Below are positions 17,462-26,043 of a stretch of 64,000 bases of DNA, piece by piece. The notes under the pieces were generated by a model. It was not told the origin of the DNA and ran no database searches. It saw only the letters and a list, made by a program, of their open reading frames with translations. Within the stretch, counting starts at the first letter, position 1; each line of letters opens with the position of its first letter. The position numbers and the translations under genes were made by a program. Origin of the DNA: Vicinamibacterales bacterium (GTDB taxonomy: Bacteria > Acidobacteriota > Vicinamibacteria > Vicinamibacterales > UBA8438); the NCBI GenBank assembly GCA_958296065.1, contig CATQHX010000073.1, forward strand, positions 1 through 64,000, given 5' to 3'.

Positions 17462-18361
17462 CTACCGGGGACCAGGTGCCTCGCCCTCGTAGGCCGAGCC
17501 GTAGCCGCTCGGACGGTAGGTCGGCGTCAGGTCGGGATCCTTGCGCAGGTGCCCGTACATCAGCTCTTCGGCGAACTCCACGCACTTGTACTCGAGGAGC
17601 TGCATGTTCTCGTCGATCCGCCGGTAGAGCGGCAGACTGATCGACCAGGGCCGCGTGTAGGTCTCCGGATCCTCGATCGTCGCCTCGTAGTTCAGGTGGT
17701 AGGGGCTGGTCGCGGTGTATCGCTCGACGACGTGGATCTGGTTGCTGTGGTGGTTGCCGTTCCGGTCGAGCCACGTGTCGGGCATCTGGGCGGTCACGTC
17801 GATGACGAGGGTCTCACCGTCGAACGAGCCGAGCGAGTGGCCCATCCAGGCGTCGACCGGCGCCTCGAAGTCGGGCCGGTTCATGTAGACGACGCGGCTG
17901 GCGCTGGCGAACTCGTAGGCAAAGAGGATGTACTCCTCGGTCTGCACGATCTGGAAGGGGTACGGCTGATAGGTCGCCCGCGGGATGCCGGGCATGTAGC
18001 ACTTGCCCGCCGGATCGCGCTCCACCCAGTGCTGCGCGTTCTCCTGCTGGATCGCGCGCGCCGCGGCGGTGTACGGGATCTCGCCGCCTTCGACGATGCC
18101 CAGGCCCCCGGGAACCGAGAAGATGGCCCCGAGCTCGACCACGGGACCCTGGCTGGCCGCGTGCGGCTCGATGTTCCAGTGGTGGGCGCCAATGGCCTGG
18201 AAGATCCCGTTCAGGTCCGGAACGTCGAACGCCGTCCGGGGCGCCATGTAGTCCTGCCCCGCCACGCTCGTCGCGCCGACGGAGAAGACCATCGCCAGCG
18301 CCAGTGCCCCGGCCGCCGCCGTGGCAATCATCTTGCCGTTGAACCTCTTCACATTTCGCAT
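17462..18361 (-). CDS. Exported protein of the acidobacterial 'PDLxGI' family
   Basis: A 299-residue exported protein; I chose the ATG at 18361, which precedes a signal peptide (MIATAAAGALALAMVFSVGA) and has GGGGAG upstream. The mature chain starts VPDLNGIFQAIG and carries CYMPGIPRATYQPYPFQIVQ, WMGHSLGSFDGETLVIDVT, DRNGNHHSNQIHVVERYT and TIEDPETYTRPW. These are the landmarks of a large exported family (PDLSGIW...GDTLVVDT...TIEDPxxYTxPW) that is strongly expanded in Acidobacteria and sponge-associated bacteria. Its function is unknown. Neighbours are DUF6152 and DUF6644 genes. Confidence 0.75.
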   Translation of the reverse strand: MRNVKRFNGKMIATAAAGALALAMVFSVGATSVAGQDYMAPRTAFDVPDLNGIFQAIGAHHWNIEPHAASQGPVVELGAIFSVPGGLGIVEGGEIPYTAAARAIQQENAQHWVERDPAGKCYMPGIPRATYQPYPFQIVQTEEYILFAYEFASASRVVYMNRPDFEAPVDAWMGHSLGSFDGETLVIDVTAQMPDTWLDRNGNHHSNQIHVVERYTATSPYHLNYEATIEDPETYTRPWSISLPLYRRIDENMQLLEYKCVEFAEELMYGHLRKDPDLTPTYRPSGYGSAYEGEAPGPR

Positions 18362-18525
18362 TTGACGCTGTCTCCCCGCCACGACCGCCACACCCGATGA
18401 TGTCGCGAGCCGCCAGCAGACTGGTCCGGACACCTCCTCCTCAGGAGGGCCGGAACGTGTTGACGAAAGTGGGCGATCTATACACGCGGCTTTCCGGCGC
18501 TGTCAAGACTGTCCGTAAAGCCGCC

Positions 18526-19005
18526 CTACGAAAGCAACCCAATGAGCCGCGCCCCGACGGCCACCCCGGTCCAAACCGCGATCGAGAACATGCCCGCGGC
18601 CTTCGGCCACACGGGTCCGAGCGTCGCCTCGTCCATCCGCGCCATCCGCCGCCGGACCGTGAAGGCGAAGATGAGACCGAGCACGAGCAACTCCATCTTC
18701 CACCAGAAGAAGGGGCTGTAGTACTGCTTCATCGCCGTCGACATCACCGACGGCCAGCCGGTGATGAGGAGCGCCACGAGACCCCACACCATCCACGGCA
18801 TGGCGTCCTCCGCCACCTTGGACAGCGGCACGCGGGTGAGCCCCACGCCGAGCAACCGCAGGTCGACCACCAGGATCGCACCCGCGAACACCGCCAGGGC
18901 GATCAGGTGCATCACCTGCACGATCGGCGAGAACCAGGTCTCGTTCAGGATGTACGCGCTGAACGCGTGCTCCTGCATCCAGAGGAAGAACGGTTGCAAG
19001 GACAT
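18526..19005 (-). CDS. DUF6644 membrane protein (copy 2)
   Basis: A 159-residue integral membrane protein with four predicted helices: VMHLIALAVFAGAILVVDLRL, MVWGLVALLITGWPSVM, MELLVLGLIFAF and SIAVWTGVAVGARLIGLL. The histidine in VMHLIAL and the arginine in VVDLRLLG recur in the neighbouring paralogue and fit DUF6644, a family often found with DUF6152 and cytochrome-like proteins. The paired histidines make a b-heme or redox role possible but unproven. It starts three bases after the stop of the upstream paralogue, so the two are probably cotranscribed and may form a heterodimer. Confidence 0.75.
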   Translation of the reverse strand: MSLQPFFLWMQEHAFSAYILNETWFSPIVQVMHLIALAVFAGAILVVDLRLLGVGLTRVPLSKVAEDAMPWMVWGLVALLITGWPSVMSTAMKQYYSPFFWWKMELLVLGLIFAFTVRRRMARMDEATLGPVWPKAAGMFSIAVWTGVAVGARLIGLLS

Positions 19006-19008
19006 CTT

Positions 19009-19533
19009 CTAGCCTCTCAGACCCAGGTCACGCCACCACTGCGGCACGAGATCCTGATAGGCAATCATCCGGCCGACGACGATGACCGCGGACCAGAACG
19101 CGATCGACAGCACGCCGGCGAGCTTGGCCCCGAACGGAGGCGACGGATCGTTGTCCCACTGGTCGACCGTCTGGTACGTCGTCGCGTGGAAGATCCACAT
19201 GTTCACACCGGCCGCTACCAGCAGGAGGTTCTTCAGCCAGAAGTAGAAGTTCGAATAGAACCGCATCGGATCGCTCCACAACAGGAGCAGACCGGTGACG
19301 ATGCTGATCGCGAACCCGACCATCTGCCACGGGAACAATCGTGCCTGGACCTGGGTGATCGCGCTGCTGCGGTTGCCCAGCCCGGCCAGCCGCACGTCCA
19401 TCATCATGATCAGGCCGGCAAACATGCACATCCCGATGACGTGCGACGTGAGCATGATCGGATACGCGTTGAGCGACTCGCGCAGTCCGACGCTCGATTC
19501 CATCGCCCCAACCCATTCGAACCAGCTTCGCAT
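19009..19533 (-). CDS. DUF6644 membrane protein (copy 1)
   Basis: A 174-residue membrane protein with the same plan as its downstream neighbour: YPIMLTSHVIGMCMFAGLIM, MMDVRLAGLG, QMVGFAISIVTGLLLLW, YFWLKNLLLVAAGVNM and VLSIAFWSAVIVVGRMIAY. SHVIG and MDVRL correspond to MHLIA and VDLRL in copy 2, so the pair arose by duplication. The upstream gene encodes a cytochrome c'-like protein, 46 bases away on the same strand, suggesting an envelope redox operon. Confidence 0.76.
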   Translation of the reverse strand: MRSWFEWVGAMESSVGLRESLNAYPIMLTSHVIGMCMFAGLIMMMDVRLAGLGNRSSAITQVQARLFPWQMVGFAISIVTGLLLLWSDPMRFYSNFYFWLKNLLLVAAGVNMWIFHATTYQTVDQWDNDPSPPFGAKLAGVLSIAFWSAVIVVGRMIAYQDLVPQWWRDLGLRG

Positions 19534-19579
19534 GCGTCAAGCTCCTCCGGTCCGGATCATCTTGTGAACGGCGGCGCGC

Positions 19580-20128
19580 TCACTCGGCGGGGGGAGTGCA
19601 ACGCGGGGTGGGCGGTTCCGTATAGCTGTCGCGATAGACGCCGTGGCAGTTCGAGCAGGCCTCGGCGATCTCGCCGGTCATGAGGATGACGTCGAAGTCG
19701 TCGTACACGCGGGCCTGCGCCCACTCGTAGGCCGTCTGGCCCGCAGCCCGCAGCCCGGCCACGTACTGCTTCCAGTCGTCGCGCTCCACCGGCGCCGGCG
19801 CACCGATGCGGCCCGCCTCGTCCTCGTTGAGCTCGCAGTTGCGCGGAAGCTCGATCAGGTTGGCGGCCTCCACGAGAGCGACGGCCGCGTTCTCGAGAGC
19901 CTCCCAGCCGGTATAGATGTTGGCGAACCGTGCGGAGGTGGAGTCGCCCTCGACCGCCTCGACCGGAGCGTCTGGATTGTTCGTCTGCGCGTCGAAGATG
20001 ATGTTCGAGTTGGGGAACAGAATGCCGCGCATCACCTCGGCGAGGTCGCCGAACGGCTGCGGCTCCTGGGCGCTGGCCGTGCCAACGGACAGAAACATTG
20101 CCATGACGAGGACGGTCAGTACACGCAT
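19580..20128 (-). CDS. Exported cytochrome c'-like protein
   Basis: A 182-residue protein with a signal peptide (LTVLVMAMFLSVGTASAQ) and a single heme c motif CSNCH close to the C-terminus (ACSNCHGVYRD). The helical body (ALENAAVALVEAANLIELPR, KQYVAGLRAAGQTAYEWAQA) and the C-terminal CxxCH are the plan of class II cytochrome c'. It would act in the periplasm in electron transfer or small-gas binding. It is probably the first gene of a minus-strand set with the DUF6644 pair. A related lipoprotein lies at 26044-26523. Confidence 0.78.
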   Translation of the reverse strand: MRVLTVLVMAMFLSVGTASAQEPQPFGDLAEVMRGILFPNSNIIFDAQTNNPDAPVEAVEGDSTSARFANIYTGWEALENAAVALVEAANLIELPRNCELNEDEAGRIGAPAPVERDDWKQYVAGLRAAGQTAYEWAQARVYDDFDVILMTGEIAEACSNCHGVYRDSYTEPPTPRCTPPAE

Positions 20129-20307
20129 TCGATCCTCCCGATCCGGTGAACCAACCAGCCGTCCAGCCGACTGGCCAGGGTCGCGCAGTGTACTCCGTCG
20201 CCAGCGAACGGGTCAACCGCAAAGGCCAGGGTTCGAGCCGCCCGGACCGCTGCCCTGCCGCGGTATAGACTCATGGCCGAACCACACCTTGAGGAGGATG
20301 CGTGACC

Positions 20308-20748
20308 ATGTCGAGTCTTACCCGAATCGTGGCTGTTCCGGCCCTTGTCGGTGCCGTGTTCGCGCTGCTCGCAGCCGCCGCGCCCACGTTGCAGGCAGCC
20401 GAAGAGGCCGAAGCGATACAGGAGGCCGCCGCGGAGATACCGGAGAACCCGATCGAGGCGACGGAGGAGTCGGTCCGAGCCGGCCTGCGGATCTACGGCC
20501 GCTTCTGCCGTTCATGTCACGGAGTTCGCGGTGACGGCCGCGGCCAGAACCCGTCACCGGGGACCAGGCCGGCCAACCTGATCGACGACGAGTGGGTGCA
20601 CGGCGACAGCGACGGCGAGATCTACAACGTGATCCGCCAGGGCGTCCCTCCGGCCTACGACATGGATGCCTGGGAAGGCCGGGTCAGTGACGAGGAGATC
20701 TGGCACGTCGTCAACTTCCTGCGCGAACTCGCCGCGCGGTCGCAGTGA
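20308..20748 (+). CDS. Monoheme c-type cytochrome
   Basis: About 146 residues. A signal peptide (AVPALVGAVFALLAAAAPTLQA) leads to a class I cytochrome c domain with the heme motif CRSCH (FCRSCHGVRGDGRG) and a C-terminal methionine region (PPAYDMDAWEGRVSDEEIW) ending in WHVVNFLREL, typical of cytochrome_CBB3/c-type domains. It should carry electrons in the periplasm. The GAGGAGG site allows either GTG at 20302 or ATG at 20308; I take the ATG for its better spacing. It is divergent from the cytochrome c'-like gene. Confidence 0.86.
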   Translation: MSSLTRIVAVPALVGAVFALLAAAAPTLQAAEEAEAIQEAAAEIPENPIEATEESVRAGLRIYGRFCRSCHGVRGDGRGQNPSPGTRPANLIDDEWVHGDSDGEIYNVIRQGVPPAYDMDAWEGRVSDEEIWHVVNFLRELAARSQ

Positions 20749-20829
20749 CGCTCCGACCGGAAGGCTGCCGGCAGGTCGCGCCGACGGCCTGCCGGCCCGG
20801 GCGAGCGCCGGTTGCTCCCACGCGGGCAG

Positions 20830-21291
20830 TCAGCGCACCGGAAAGAAGATGTCGGTCCGCCACTTCGACCGGTCGGGCTCGGCGCCCGGGTCGGTGACAT
20901 AGACCTCCCAGGGCGCGCCCGCCGCCTCGAGACCCTGCGACTTCATCCACTCCGTCAGCGCCGCCCACGTGGCCGGCAGATTGTCGTACGGCCCCATGTG
21001 GGCGACCGTCGCCATGGTTCCGGCAGGCAGCTCGCACGCCTGTATACGGTCCGTTCCGGCCATGGGAGACGCAACGGGCAGCGCGCACTCGAGCTCGACG
21101 GTGTTCCCGTCCATCGAGTGGTACCTCGCCAGCGGCATCCCGGACGGCGTCTCCCCGTGCTGCTTTATGTGCCCGTACACCTCGCCGAACAACGGCCCCA
21201 TGCGCTGTGCGAGCTTGTCCATCGTGGTCGTCTCCCGGATCCCCAGAATCGGCTGTGCCTCGAGTTGCTGCGTCCGGAATTCCGGCTTCAT
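20830..21291 (-). CDS. GyrI-like small-molecule-binding domain protein
   Basis: A 153-residue stand-alone GyrI-like (AraC effector-binding) domain. The start ATG at 21291 follows GGAGGGAAA. Motifs are ETTTMDKLAQRMGPLFGEVY, GMPLARYHSMDGNTVELECA, ELPAGTMATVAHMGPYDNL and WEVYVTDPGAEPDRSKWRTD. Proteins of this fold bind hydrophobic or cationic ligands and act as regulators' effector domains, gyrase inhibitors or hydrolases of cyclopropanoid toxins. There is no attached DNA-binding domain. The ligand is unknown. Confidence 0.85.
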   Translation of the reverse strand: MKPEFRTQQLEAQPILGIRETTTMDKLAQRMGPLFGEVYGHIKQHGETPSGMPLARYHSMDGNTVELECALPVASPMAGTDRIQACELPAGTMATVAHMGPYDNLPATWAALTEWMKSQGLEAAGAPWEVYVTDPGAEPDRSKWRTDIFFPVR

Positions 21292-21395
21292 CGGCTGTTT
21301 CCCTCCATCCATGACGGTCGACCGCGGCAAGTGCGGCACCACTGTGGTTCATGCAACGCCCGCGCGGGTTGACAAGGGCGCAGCCGCCGCGCAGA

Positions 21396-23006
21396 TTATC
21401 GCCGGCGACCGAGCGCGCGTCGAATGCGCCCGCACCCGATCCAGAGACCGATGCCGCTCGACGCCAGGCCGCCGAGGCTCAGCGCGATCACACCGATGTC
21501 CCAGAGCGGCCGGCGGTCGTACCAGAACGCGAAGTCGAGGCTGTGCAGGCCGTTGAACAGCCACCGCTCGACGCGCGTGAGCCGGTGCTCGCGGGCGACC
21601 ACCCGGCTCAGTGCGGGATCGATGTAGACCCACGTTTCCATCGGATCGCCGAACTTGACGCGCAGCACCGGCAGCGGCGCCTGCCGCGCGCGCGCGGCTC
21701 CGCGTGCGTAATAGTAGGCGTCGTGGTCGGCCAGCAGCTCGGAATCGACGACCGGCACCCCGGGCACGGACAGGGTCAACCGGGCCAGCAGGGACTCGAC
21801 GCTGAACGGCTCCCGGCGCGGCGTCAGAGCGTCCGCGGCGACGAGCAGCGGCGCGCTGACGATCTCTTCGCCCGCAGCGTTCCTCCGCCGCGGACGCACG
21901 GGTCCAGGCCGCTCGACGCCGAGCGGTCGTGCTCCCATCCGCACGGCGTAGTAGGGATCGTCCTGGATCCGCAGCAGCTCGATCTCCTTGACCGGACGAC
22001 CTCCCGCCATGCGCTTCCACTCCGGCGCGGTCCATGCCGGGTAGCGGGCCAGCTCCACGGGCCCGCCCGACAGCGCGTCGCGGGGGACATCGACGCCGCG
22101 AGCGCTGGTCCAGGCGAACGGGTCCATCGACAGCAGGCCGCTGAACACCCAGGTCAGCGTCACGAGTCCGAAGACCACGCCCGTCACGTAGTGCCAGCGC
22201 ATCCAGCCGGCGTACGGAATCCGTGCCCTCGGACCGGCGGCCGGCAGGGCATTCCCGCGCCGCCGGCGCCACCGGAACTGCGTGACACCGAGCACCAGAC
22301 CGAGGATGGCGAGCAGGCAGCCCAGGGTCGACGTCCAGACGACGACGTCGTACCAGAGCGGTTGGTTCGTGCGCAGCGCCGTGAAGTAGATCCAGTGCGG
22401 AATCGCTCCGATCCAGGCCAGCGTCCGGCTGCGGCGCGTGGTCAGCATCACCACCTCGGCCGTTCGCGGCGAAACGTAGAGCTCGGTGCCGGCGCCGTCG
22501 TCGATCAGGAGCTTGTGCAGCGGAAGCCGGCCCCGCTCGACCAGCGTCCACTGATCGGGCTCGGCGAGCGTGCCGACGTATCGGACGGCATCGACCGGTC
22601 GGCCGGTGAACCGAGCGGCGACGGCGGCGGCCGCGACCGGTCCGACCTCGTCGAGACGCTCGCCGGTATCCGCGAACACGGTCACGCCGTCGAAACGGTA
22701 GGCGGGCCGCTCCATCACCGTCAGAAGCGAAGCGCGCCGGGGGGTCGGCGACAGGTGAGCGCGCCGGGCCGCCGCCGCGGGGGCCAGCTCGATGCGGTCG
22801 AAGGCCAGCTCCGGCAGCCGTTCGAGCCGCAGCTCCGGGGTCAGCCGCGGCATGTCGCGCGTGTACATCATCACGATGCCGGAGGCAAACCACACCACGA
22901 AGAGCACGCTGAGCGGAATGCCCAGGTAGCGGTGGGTCAGTATCAACCACCTCTGCAGCACACGGGTCATGACGTCTGGCTTGCCCAAAACAAGAAGCGT
23001 GGTCAC
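21396..23006 (-). CDS. PepSY-associated transmembrane protein
   Basis: About 536 residues from a GTG whose GTGA overlaps the kinase stop; an ATG at 22970 is the alternative start. The N-terminal helix LSVLFVVWFASGIVMMYTR after HRYLGIPLS, the HWIYFTAL segment, VFGLVTLTWVFSGLLSMDPF and the C-terminal GLHSLDFAFWYDRRPLWD plus final helix are the layout of PepSY-associated TM proteins (iron reductase/uptake-associated type). Such proteins span the inner membrane four times with large periplasmic PepSY parts; many are linked to metal or siderophore metabolism. Coupling to a two-component system suggests it is its main output, which is inference. Confidence 0.82.
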   Translation of the reverse strand: MTTLLVLGKPDVMTRVLQRWLILTHRYLGIPLSVLFVVWFASGIVMMYTRDMPRLTPELRLERLPELAFDRIELAPAAAARRAHLSPTPRRASLLTVMERPAYRFDGVTVFADTGERLDEVGPVAAAAVAARFTGRPVDAVRYVGTLAEPDQWTLVERGRLPLHKLLIDDGAGTELYVSPRTAEVVMLTTRRSRTLAWIGAIPHWIYFTALRTNQPLWYDVVVWTSTLGCLLAILGLVLGVTQFRWRRRRGNALPAAGPRARIPYAGWMRWHYVTGVVFGLVTLTWVFSGLLSMDPFAWTSARGVDVPRDALSGGPVELARYPAWTAPEWKRMAGGRPVKEIELLRIQDDPYYAVRMGARPLGVERPGPVRPRRRNAAGEEIVSAPLLVAADALTPRREPFSVESLLARLTLSVPGVPVVDSELLADHDAYYYARGAARARQAPLPVLRVKFGDPMETWVYIDPALSRVVAREHRLTRVERWLFNGLHSLDFAFWYDRRPLWDIGVIALSLGGLASSGIGLWIGCGRIRRALGRRR

Positions 23007-24421
23007 GCCGCCGCGTCGTGCCCGCCTCCCGGAAGCGTGATCCGGAACGTGGTGCCGCGCCCCTCGCGCTCGTAGCTCAGCCGCCCACGGTTGGCTTCAA
23101 CGGCCCACCGCGCGATGGCCAGCCCGAGCCCCGCGCCTCCACCGCCGTTCAACTCTCCGTCGATTCCCGCTTCGACCGATCCCGCGACACGATACAGGCG
23201 GTCGAACAGGTACGGCGCATGCTGTTCGGGAACGCCGGGCCCGGTGTCCATGACTTCCAGAACCGCACTGCCGTTCGAGGCCGAAACCCGGACCTCGATC
23301 TCTCCACCGGCTGGCGTGTACTTGATCGCGTTGTCGACCAGGTTGATCAATGCCTGCCGCAGCACGATCCGGTCCCCGCGACACGTCGGGCGGCCGTCCC
23401 GCACCACGGCGAGCGCCTGCTCCTTCTCCTCGGCCAGCACGCCGAGATGCGCGGTTACGTTGTCGGCGAGCTCCGCCAAGTCGATCGCGTCGCCGGCCCG
23501 GGCGCGATCGCCGCTGTCCGCGCGCGACACGGTCAGGAGTCGATCGACGAGACCGCTCAGCCGGTCGGCCTCCTCCAACATGCTCTCTACGACGGCGCGA
23601 TACGACGAAGCGTCGCGCGGCTCGCGCAGGGCCACCTCGCCGACGCTCCGGATGGCCGTCAGCGGCGTCCGCAACTCGTGCGATACGTTGGCCGTGAACC
23701 GCCGCATCTGGGTGAACGAGGAGTCGAGCCGGCCGAGCGTCTCGTTGAACACCGTCGCCAGGCGCCCCAGCTCGTCGTCGGGATTCTCGATGGGCAGCCG
23801 CTCCCCCAGCCGGGACGCCGTGATGGCACGCGCCCGCTCGGTCATGGTCGAGATCGGCGCCAGCGCGCCCCGCGCCAAGTAATAGCCGCCGAATCCAGCC
23901 GCCGCGACGCTGAGCGGCAGACCGAGCAACAACACGAGCGCGAGCTCGCCCACCTCCTGGCGCATCAGCGCCTCGGACCGGCCCACCTGAACGACCACCG
24001 GCTCGGCCCCGATGACCGTCCGCCTGCCCAGAATCCGGAACGGCGCGGGCTCGCTCGCCACCGAGACGATGCGGCCGTCGGCGTTGTCGAGCAGCTCCTC
24101 GCTCTCCGGCACCGGCAGCCGGCGGGCGACCGCCGTCCGATAGATCAACGTGCCGCCGGGGGTCCACACCTGCAGCCAGGGGCTCTCCTCGCTCCACGGA
24201 TCTCCGTCGAACCAGGAGAGCGAGCCGTCGGGTCCATGCTCGGCCATGCCCGCCGCCCACCGGAAGTCGCTGAACAGCCTCGCATCCAGGGCCCGTGACG
24301 CGTTGCGGGTCACGAGCAACAGCACCACCGCGGCGTACATGGCAAGCACCACGACCATCACCGCAACATGCCACGCCGTGAGCCGTACGCGCAGCGTGCG
24401 GGGCAACCAGTCCGCGCTCAT
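23003..24421 (-). CDS. HAMP-containing sensor histidine kinase
   Basis: A 472-residue membrane kinase. An N-terminal helix (VAVMVVVLAMYAAVVLLLV) and a second helix (LALVLLLGLPLSVAAAGF) enclose a periplasmic sensor of about 130 residues. A HAMP linker follows (LAPISTMTERARAITASRLG), then the dimerisation box FTANVSHELRTPLTAI with H248 as phospho-site. The ATPase domain has the N box NLVDNAIKYTPAG, DTGPGVPEQ (G1), and GGAGLGLAIA (G2). The type is CusS/QseC-like. ATGA overlap with the response regulator and GTGA overlap with the PepSY gene show a tightly coupled operon. The signal is unknown; metal is a reasonable guess from the PepSY neighbour. Confidence 0.92.
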   Translation of the reverse strand: MSADWLPRTLRVRLTAWHVAVMVVVLAMYAAVVLLLVTRNASRALDARLFSDFRWAAGMAEHGPDGSLSWFDGDPWSEESPWLQVWTPGGTLIYRTAVARRLPVPESEELLDNADGRIVSVASEPAPFRILGRRTVIGAEPVVVQVGRSEALMRQEVGELALVLLLGLPLSVAAAGFGGYYLARGALAPISTMTERARAITASRLGERLPIENPDDELGRLATVFNETLGRLDSSFTQMRRFTANVSHELRTPLTAIRSVGEVALREPRDASSYRAVVESMLEEADRLSGLVDRLLTVSRADSGDRARAGDAIDLAELADNVTAHLGVLAEEKEQALAVVRDGRPTCRGDRIVLRQALINLVDNAIKYTPAGGEIEVRVSASNGSAVLEVMDTGPGVPEQHAPYLFDRLYRVAGSVEAGIDGELNGGGGAGLGLAIARWAVEANRGRLSYEREGRGTTFRITLPGGGHDAAA

Positions 24422-25179
24422 GAGCTCCCCGCCTCGCGCAGCACGAATCCGACGCCGCGCACCGTGTGGATCAAGCGGACCGGATGAGCGGCATCGATCT
24501 TCCGCCGCAACCGCGACACATGGACGTCGATGACGTTGTCGAGGGTCGTGCTGCGGGCGGTCTCCCGCCAGACCTCCCGGGCGAGGGTGTCGCGCGAGAC
24601 GACCTGGCGCGCGTGCCGCGTCAGATGCAGAAGCAGCTCGAACTCCTTCGCGGTCAGGTCCACCGCGCCTCCGGCCCGCGTGACCCGGCGTGTCGTGCAG
24701 TCGATGACCAGCGTGTCGACCGTCAGACGCTCCGCCTCCGCGGGTCGGCCGCGGCGCGCGACCGCGCGGATGCGGGCGAGCAGCTCGGCAAAGGCGAACG
24801 GCTTGACGACGTAGTCGTCGGCGCCGGCGTCGAGACCCACCACGCGATCCTCCAGCGTGTCGCGCGCCGTAAGGACCACCACCGGCGTCTGGAGCCCCCG
24901 GCGCCGCACTGCCGACAGGATCTCGATGCCGTCCCGGCCGGGCAGGCGCAGGTCCAGCAGAATCAGGTCGAAGCGATCCGTGGTCAGGCGAAAGAACGCC
25001 GCCTCGCCGGAGGTCTCGACGACCACGTCGTAGCCCTCGCCCGCGAGACCCTGCCGCAGAGCCTCGGCCACTTTTCGTTCGTCCTCGACGACGAGCACGC
25101 GCAGGGGGCGGCTGGACGCGGCAGCGGAACGCCTCTCTCCGGGATCCGGCACGGCCACACCGGTCTGCATCCGTCGCAT
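24418..25179 (-). CDS. OmpR-family response regulator
   Basis: A 253-residue regulator with a receiver domain (VLVVEDERKVAEAL, phospho-acceptor D76 in LILLDLRLPG, K in DYVVKPFAF) and a winged-helix DNA-binding domain (DLTAKEFELLLHL, VIDVHVSRLRRKID, IHTVRGVGFVLR). About 25 residues precede the receiver; a start further in is possible. It should be phosphorylated by the kinase encoded next and bind direct-repeat sites. A CTGAA-N6-CTGAA pair lies just upstream of its own start, suggesting autoregulation. Confidence 0.92.
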   Translation of the reverse strand: MRRMQTGVAVPDPGERRSAAASSRPLRVLVVEDERKVAEALRQGLAGEGYDVVVETSGEAAFFRLTTDRFDLILLDLRLPGRDGIEILSAVRRRGLQTPVVVLTARDTLEDRVVGLDAGADDYVVKPFAFAELLARIRAVARRGRPAEAERLTVDTLVIDCTTRRVTRAGGAVDLTAKEFELLLHLTRHARQVVSRDTLAREVWRETARSTTLDNVIDVHVSRLRRKIDAAHPVRLIHTVRGVGFVLREAGSS

Positions 25180-25211
25180 AATATCGGTCAGACGGCCACC
25201 GTGAATGAGAA

Positions 25212-25227
25212 TTCAGGGGATCTTCAG
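25212..25227 (-). promoter_or_regulatory. Direct-repeat box upstream of the response regulator
   Basis: Read on the minus strand, CTGAAGATCCCCTGAA contains two CTGAA units starting 11 bases apart. Eleven-base spacing is typical of OmpR/PmrA/QseB-type regulator boxes. It lies about 32 bases before the regulator start and about 120 before the divergent DUF6152 gene. It is a candidate site only. Confidence 0.4.
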
Positions 25228-25347
25228 AATCCGAGTGCCCCGAGCCGACTATTATTAGCGAGGCGCGTGCGGCGACCGCGTGGCCTTCAGCGGCGCGTCG
25301 TCGACCACGCGGCGGGAACTTCGCGTCGTGCCGAGTGGAGAACGGCC

Positions 25348-25869
25348 ATGAAGTGGTACCTGCCCGTTCTGATTGCCGTGTGTCTTGGTGCAGGGCTCCG
25401 CGCGCACCAGGGCCAAGAGCCCACGGGATTCTTCAAGCCGGAGCCCGGCGGAGTCGGCCACCACGCAATCGGCGAGATCTACGACGAGGAACGGACCATC
25501 GTTCTCGCTGGCGAGGTCGAGTCGTTCCTGTTCGGAAACCCTCACTCGCTGCTCCACGTTCGGGTCATGGACGACGGCGGTCGGGCTCACACCTGGGCCG
25601 TCGAATGGAGGGCCGCCAAGCGGTTGTCGCGGGCCGGCCTCACCGGCGACGCGCTCGCGCCCGGGGACGCGGTGCTGCTGTGCGGGCACCCGGGGCGCGA
25701 TCCGGCTGCCTACCGCCTGTACCTGCTGAACGTGGCGCGGCGGCCGGCCAGGTCCGTGCCATCGCCGGAGACACGCGCGGCATTGTGCGAGCGCGAGGCA
25801 AGTGCGGAGATCGCCGAGCTGCCGTCCCGGTCGTCGCGGGAGCGCGCCGCCGGTCTGGCCGCACGGTAA
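25348..25869 (+). CDS. DUF6152 exported protein (longer variant)
   Basis: A 173-residue protein with a signal peptide (YLPVLIAVCLGAGLRA). The mature part has VGHHAIGEIYDEERTIVLAG and FLFGNPHSLLHVRVMDDGG, matching the HH and NPH landmarks of DUF6152. It is longer than the copy at 16938-17366 because of an arginine- and glutamate-rich C-terminal tail. The ATG follows GGAG. It diverges from the response regulator gene, so it may belong to that regulon. The last codons lie in a near-duplicate repeat that recurs 73 bases downstream. Confidence 0.75.
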   Translation: MKWYLPVLIAVCLGAGLRAHQGQEPTGFFKPEPGGVGHHAIGEIYDEERTIVLAGEVESFLFGNPHSLLHVRVMDDGGRAHTWAVEWRAAKRLSRAGLTGDALAPGDAVLLCGHPGRDPAAYRLYLLNVARRPARSVPSPETRAALCEREASAEIAELPSRSSRERAAGLAAR

Positions 25870-25944
25870 ACGCTCCTGGCCGGCGAGGATGTCGACTCCC
25901 AACGGAGCGCGGGAGCGAGCCGCCGGCCTGGCCGCACGGTAGAC
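25836..25944. repeat. Imperfect 36-base direct repeat around a stop codon
   Basis: Copies at 25836-25871 and 25909-25944 differ at three positions. The first copy encodes the last residues (RERAAGLAAR) and the stop of the DUF6152 gene; the second is in the intergenic space. The offset is 73 bases. Confidence 0.75.
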
Positions 25945-26043
25945 CGGCGGCTCACGTTCTTCGTGTAACGCCAGATCTCGCCGCGATTCACTCGGGAGGC
26001 CAGGACTCCGCCGCCGGTCGCCGGCCGGGCGGAGAGACCGCGC

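Noticed and set aside
20225..20275. GGTTCGAGCC resembling a tRNA T-arm
   Set aside because: No acceptor stem, anticodon stem or D-arm can be built around it.
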